Source: a virus
IMG/VR virus record: IMGVR_UViG_3300020169_000109
Location: 1-24,530 of that record
DNA: 24,530 bases
Reading direction: 5' to 3' (one strand)
Shown here: one piece after another, positions 22,101 through 24,530 of the stretch
How the letters are laid out: the number at the start of each line of letters is the position of its first letter
How positions within the stretch are numbered: position 1 is the first letter of the stretch
The notes under the pieces: model-generated
Told to the model about the DNA's origin: nothing
What the model saw: only the letters and a program-made list of their open reading frames with translations
The model's database searches: none
Position numbers and translations under genes: made by a program

Positions 22101-24530
22101 AGCTCCGTTTTTAAATGGCGTGGAACTGTAAAAAGTCTTACCAGTACAACAATAACTTTTGGAGACTGCATAGGAAAACTAACCCATAAGTTTAGCAAAA
22201 TTAGACAGAGAGAAATAAATGATATAGTCTGGGACGATAATGCTGCTCAAACTAGCTTAATCACTTCTCCTGGACTCCAGACTAGCATAAGCTCGAATGC
22301 TTCTAGTATCACTACTTTCTCGCTTACAGGGCCTTCCACAATTACTGTAAATGCTACTGCAGGAGTAAATCCTGTATCCTACAGTTTGTATGACTCTGAT
22401 TTTGTAACTTATTGGAAATACGTAGGCTGGGATTCTCCTGATCAGCGCTGGGTAACTCGGCATCAAGGAAATATTATTATTGACACGGCGCAGCCCGTGT
22501 TTAATGTAATAGGCTCTTTACTAGACCACTTTAATGGAATTCTTTCTTTTGAAGATGGAAAATTCACCTTATCCGTAGAAACAAGAAAAGACGCAGATAG
22601 AGATTTGTGGTGGAACTTCCTAGACTCTCAAGAAGGCTGGGCTGCTACCGGAGGAACACTTACTGCTTCGACAGAATCTGCCGCTTTAACTGGAGGAGCT
22701 TCTTTAGATAAAACAGGACTATCTTTTGATGGGAGTACTAACCTAGTAGTTAGAGCTCGTATTAAAAAAACTAATGCAGCAACTTGGGTGGGCAGGGTAT
22801 ATTATTCTACAGATGATCATGTCTTTAATGCCTCCTATTATAAAGATATTACAGAACCCGAAGCTACTAATGAGTGGGGGATAGTTTCTTGGAATATGTC
22901 CGATTTAACGGTGGGAGGAACAGATTGGGAAGATAATTTCATCACAGGAATCAGGCTAGACTTGGGACCAGCCTTCGATGTAGAATGGATTTCCGTAGGT
23001 TCCGGTGTAAGGGTAATAGAAAATGAGGATATTGTAGGAACTATCTCTATAAAAGATGGGGGCTTGTCAAAATCGTACAATTCTCTATCCGCAAGTATTG
23101 TTGACCCTGCAAATAACTTCAATACCCGTTCAGTTTCTTTCTTTAACTCCGAATTTTTAAAACAAGATAGAGGTGTAGTACGTTCTGGGTCTTATAAGCT
23201 GGAAGGTATAACCAATTATCATAATGCTCGCCTAGCTGTTGAGCAAACTCTTAATCGTTCGAGATTCTCTAGACAGGTTTCTTTTACTGTTCGACCTGTC
23301 GGTCTTGCTCTAAGTCCTGGCAGTCTCATTCGTGTAAAATATCCTCGTTTTGGTTGGGATACTGGAAAATATTTCCGTATTCAATCTATGACTTATCAAG
23401 TAGATTGCATGGTAAACATTGTAGCTACAGAGCACGATGATTCTATTTACTTTATACAAGCTCCGAAAGCGAGCCCTTATAGTATTGAACGAACGGGGGA
23501 AGCTCTTGATAGAACCCCGGAAGCTCCTTCTGCTTTAGTAGCTACTAATGATAATGATTCTCCTACAACTGAAATTCTTGATGGTATAGAGCTAACGTGG
23601 GATAAAGCAGCTTCTCTTGTATCTTCCGCTGATTATGAAATATGGAGGTCTGTAAACTCTGATTTTAGTGATTCTGTTAAAATAGCTACTGTACCTTATA
23701 ATTCCGAAGCACGATATTTAGATAAATTGCAACCTACTACTAGGACTAGTTATTACTATAAAATAAGAACTGCTCAAACTACAAGAGTCCAGACCACTAG
23801 TAAATTAGACTCTAAAATATACTATAGTGCCTACATTCCTAGCACTGCTGTGGAAGGTACTACTCAAGCGAAATTTAATAATTATATTATTCCTTTATAT
23901 CAGAAAACAACAACTAATGTGGCTCCTACTAAGCCCAGTAATACTTTAACTTATACGTTTTCTACAAACTCTTTGAGCGATATTCCAGACAACGGGTGGT
24001 CAACGACACTCCCAAATAACTCAGATAAATATTCATGGAGAATAGAGCAACCAGTATCCTCTATTACAGACACCGTAGAAATTTCTACTTGGAATGATCC
24101 TTCCTTATTTGCGGAACAAGGGGCAGATGCTCAGGTAATAAAACTAGTTCCTAGTGCTAGTGTAATTAATTATAGTACTGCAGGAACTGAAAGTGATACT
24201 ATAGTTTTTACCACAGAAACTCAAGGTATGCCTGCCGGAATTAATTACAGATGGCTAGTAGGTACTACACAGAAAGAGTATGATACTAATTCAGGATTTA
24301 CTTTAGCTCAGGCTGATGAACCGGCTATAGGAAGTTTCACAAAAGTAACTGTAGAAGCTAGAACAGGGGGATCACCCGGAACTTTAGTAGCTACTGACTC
24401 TGTTACTATATATGCTATTCAAGATGGGTCAGATGCACTAACACTTATACTATCTAATGAAGCTCATACACTAGCAGTTACTAGCGGTGGAACAGTAACC
24501 TATACAGGCTCAGGGACTACTATTAGCCTA
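19161..24530 (+). CDS. Giant tail tip / host-specificity protein (gpL-gpJ-like fusion, 3' truncated)
   Basis: Open from the ATG at 19161 (GAGG 11 bases upstream) to the last base: 1790 codons with no stop, so the protein is longer. Residues 1-330 look like a tip-hub N-terminus of the gpL type: FINRQVSIYKAFFYEDEPDV (226-245), GIVASANFKEDPQKGATISW, SHWGDFQQVKGRMGSDEIHR and VRPEYAQDLGFQHANNAV. Residues from about 375 follow the gpJ-like path: IPVVYGVRRLGG, RDVRPTNNFALMLLDYLQSK (912-931) with RYGAGL next, LLDHFNGILSFEDGKFTL (1118-1136), SIVDPANNF. At about 1150-1280 a carbohydrate-binding-like beta-sandwich is inserted (GWAATGGTLTAS, WISVGSG). A fibronectin-III-like domain spans about 1452-1540. 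The end shows the QDGSDALTLILSNEAHTL motif common in phage fibre proteins. It probably forms the central hub and receptor-binding tip. Confidence 0.8.
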   Translation, partial: MAKLDSNPTLSVHLEENRPFVYAHLVKFERPLKEWTDPNATVLYSEKYSRYVHITDASYAINFDDKSKYYAGQTLTDNPTQTYYPNKLVNVSSVQDSAESKVATFNITLAADAIDAALYSQTVVFTTSGSDYFLEATDSFSAVGFSEGDLLYLNSSDSGINSFKKCRIVAFSNGGKKIKVSEETIPFVDATVSPAIAWVESGKTYDITQSSTELTAVTLDQKSANFINRQVSIYKAFFYEDEPDVFIGSPVLLFSGIVASANFKEDPQKGATISWVCKSHWGDFQQVKGRMGSDEIHRALDSNGNPQPLVTVRPEYAQDLGFQHANNAVNIIGLYTTVETRMVEKWRNKLFGTKKYVEEEYDVLNEVDLRFNLAAKYIPVVYGVRRLGGTSFFADTNTTASKLYIAETLAEGPIQSILNVYVEDQPLVCISEQDSDVRGNISDAVDVVCYGRADKGQVLLGTPSIGSTFNTSNGYLQNAQLAYEDEERVLIEQSLAGAEEAANALTGKGYGKSGTAWNVPNLYSTVEEGARGITHNRGIKLSSPGDIRLEFKAGLSDQLASSSFATIGNATGFKLQADYFGASSGSQYWGGEHRVLDTAYVTSEFGISSEQTSAPSIEYVIKGKMVESYNYDGSFGHIGSGESESNFSLGDTVTIKNIGGTTLALNVTIIDKWYYFDSEANQNYRFRWSLTSAQEELLLDAKSFYMEKGTDTWTMATYDYKEGNVVFSVEKTLKDEVDTVESTATSDATVTTTLGILSQADLGGGSAMSLGLEANLNIALDGVSSSIPSTMSSTVSITTTATESGTEITLPNVSTNDLSTVVASSDVTTYVYVMNKIKLATNSNLSAVTDYYVGKTVVLVKVDNNGNKVEITKSITGYEPTERVLTITPDFIQSEIPGPSDTVSILGTAEGRDVRPTNNFALMLLDYLQSKRYGAGLGLDSKINKNSFLQSARTCDTRSDITIKANSAGVSLGEIFTYSPSSVFKWRGTVKSLTSTTITFGDCIGKLTHKFSKIRQREINDIVWDDNAAQTSLITSPGLQTSISSNASSITTFSLTGPSTITVNATAGVNPVSYSLYDSDFVTYWKYVGWDSPDQRWVTRHQGNIIIDTAQPVFNVIGSLLDHFNGILSFEDGKFTLSVETRKDADRDLWWNFLDSQEGWAATGGTLTASTESAALTGGASLDKTGLSFDGSTNLVVRARIKKTNAATWVGRVYYSTDDHVFNASYYKDITEPEATNEWGIVSWNMSDLTVGGTDWEDNFITGIRLDLGPAFDVEWISVGSGVRVIENEDIVGTISIKDGGLSKSYNSLSASIVDPANNFNTRSVSFFNSEFLKQDRGVVRSGSYKLEGITNYHNARLAVEQTLNRSRFSRQVSFTVRPVGLALSPGSLIRVKYPRFGWDTGKYFRIQSMTYQVDCMVNIVATEHDDSIYFIQAPKASPYSIERTGEALDRTPEAPSALVATNDNDSPTTEILDGIELTWDKAASLVSSADYEIWRSVNSDFSDSVKIATVPYNSEARYLDKLQPTTRTSYYYKIRTAQTTRVQTTSKLDSKIYYSAYIPSTAVEGTTQAKFNNYIIPLYQKTTTNVAPTKPSNTLTYTFSTNSLSDIPDNGWSTTLPNNSDKYSWRIEQPVSSITDTVEISTWNDPSLFAEQGADAQVIKLVPSASVINYSTAGTESDTIVFTTETQGMPAGINYRWLVGTTQKEYDTNSGFTLAQADEPAIGSFTKVTVEARTGGSPGTLVATDSVTIYAIQDGSDALTLILSNEAHTLAVTSGGTVTYTGSGTTISL

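Noticed and set aside
21317-23122. Several minus-strand open frames opposite the tail tip gene
   Set aside because: The + strand frame is continuous with clear domains; the antisense frames are low-complexity shadows.

Overview
The window is the late structural module of a long-tailed double-stranded DNA phage (siphovirus type, HK97-fold capsid). Every gene I can support lies on the + strand. They are tightly packed, often overlapping by 1 to about 25 bases, and follow the classic order: packaging, portal, capsid, connectors, tail tube, tail chaperones, tape measure, tail tip. AGGAG-type ribosome sites and three near-consensus sigma70 promoters suggest a host with ordinary bacterial, proteobacterium-like expression signals. 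The DNA is AT-rich. Several beta-sandwich decoration motifs in the tail proteins are of kinds I associate with marine phages, but the host cannot be named from this window. No integrase, repressor, tRNA, insertion sequence or CRISPR array is visible.

Layout. 1-258: the 3' end of a gene with a tail-assembly-chaperone/fibre-assembly type C-terminus, ending the previous module. 303-2440: small terminase, a small coiled-coil membrane protein, a small Cys-tailed acidic protein and the large terminase, behind a promoter that would give a leaderless transcript. 2502-6418: a second promoter, an HNH nuclease, the portal, a small possibly DNA-binding protein, and one long gene fusing prohead protease, scaffold and major capsid protein. 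This fusion gene has a strong in-frame internal ribosome site. A UUCG-capped hairpin follows it. 6470-9011: adaptor/connector, a 493-residue neck-type protein and the tail terminator. 9061-11829: two tandem paralogous tail tube genes, each carrying a different inserted domain. 11842-13652: a third promoter with a hairpin leader, a third divergent tail-tube-like paralogue and the tail assembly chaperone pair, whose second reading frame can be reached only by a +1 or -2 shift. 13645-24530: the tape measure (1595 aa), a minor tail protein and a giant tail tip/receptor-binding protein still open at the window end (at least 1790 aa).

How it works together: the terminase, probably helped by HNH, fills the prohead through the portal. 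The prohead is built from protease-scaffold-capsid polyprotein plus, I infer, a larger amount of scaffold-capsid protein started internally. Connectors close the head. The tail is measured by the tape measure with chaperone help, polymerised from tube proteins, and tipped by a fused hub/host-recognition protein. The least ordinary points are the internal start in the capsid fusion gene, the three-member tail tube family with swapped insertion domains and patchy DNA identity, the +1/-2 recoding geometry in the chaperone, and the repeated TTCTTGAC promoter family with leaderless starts.
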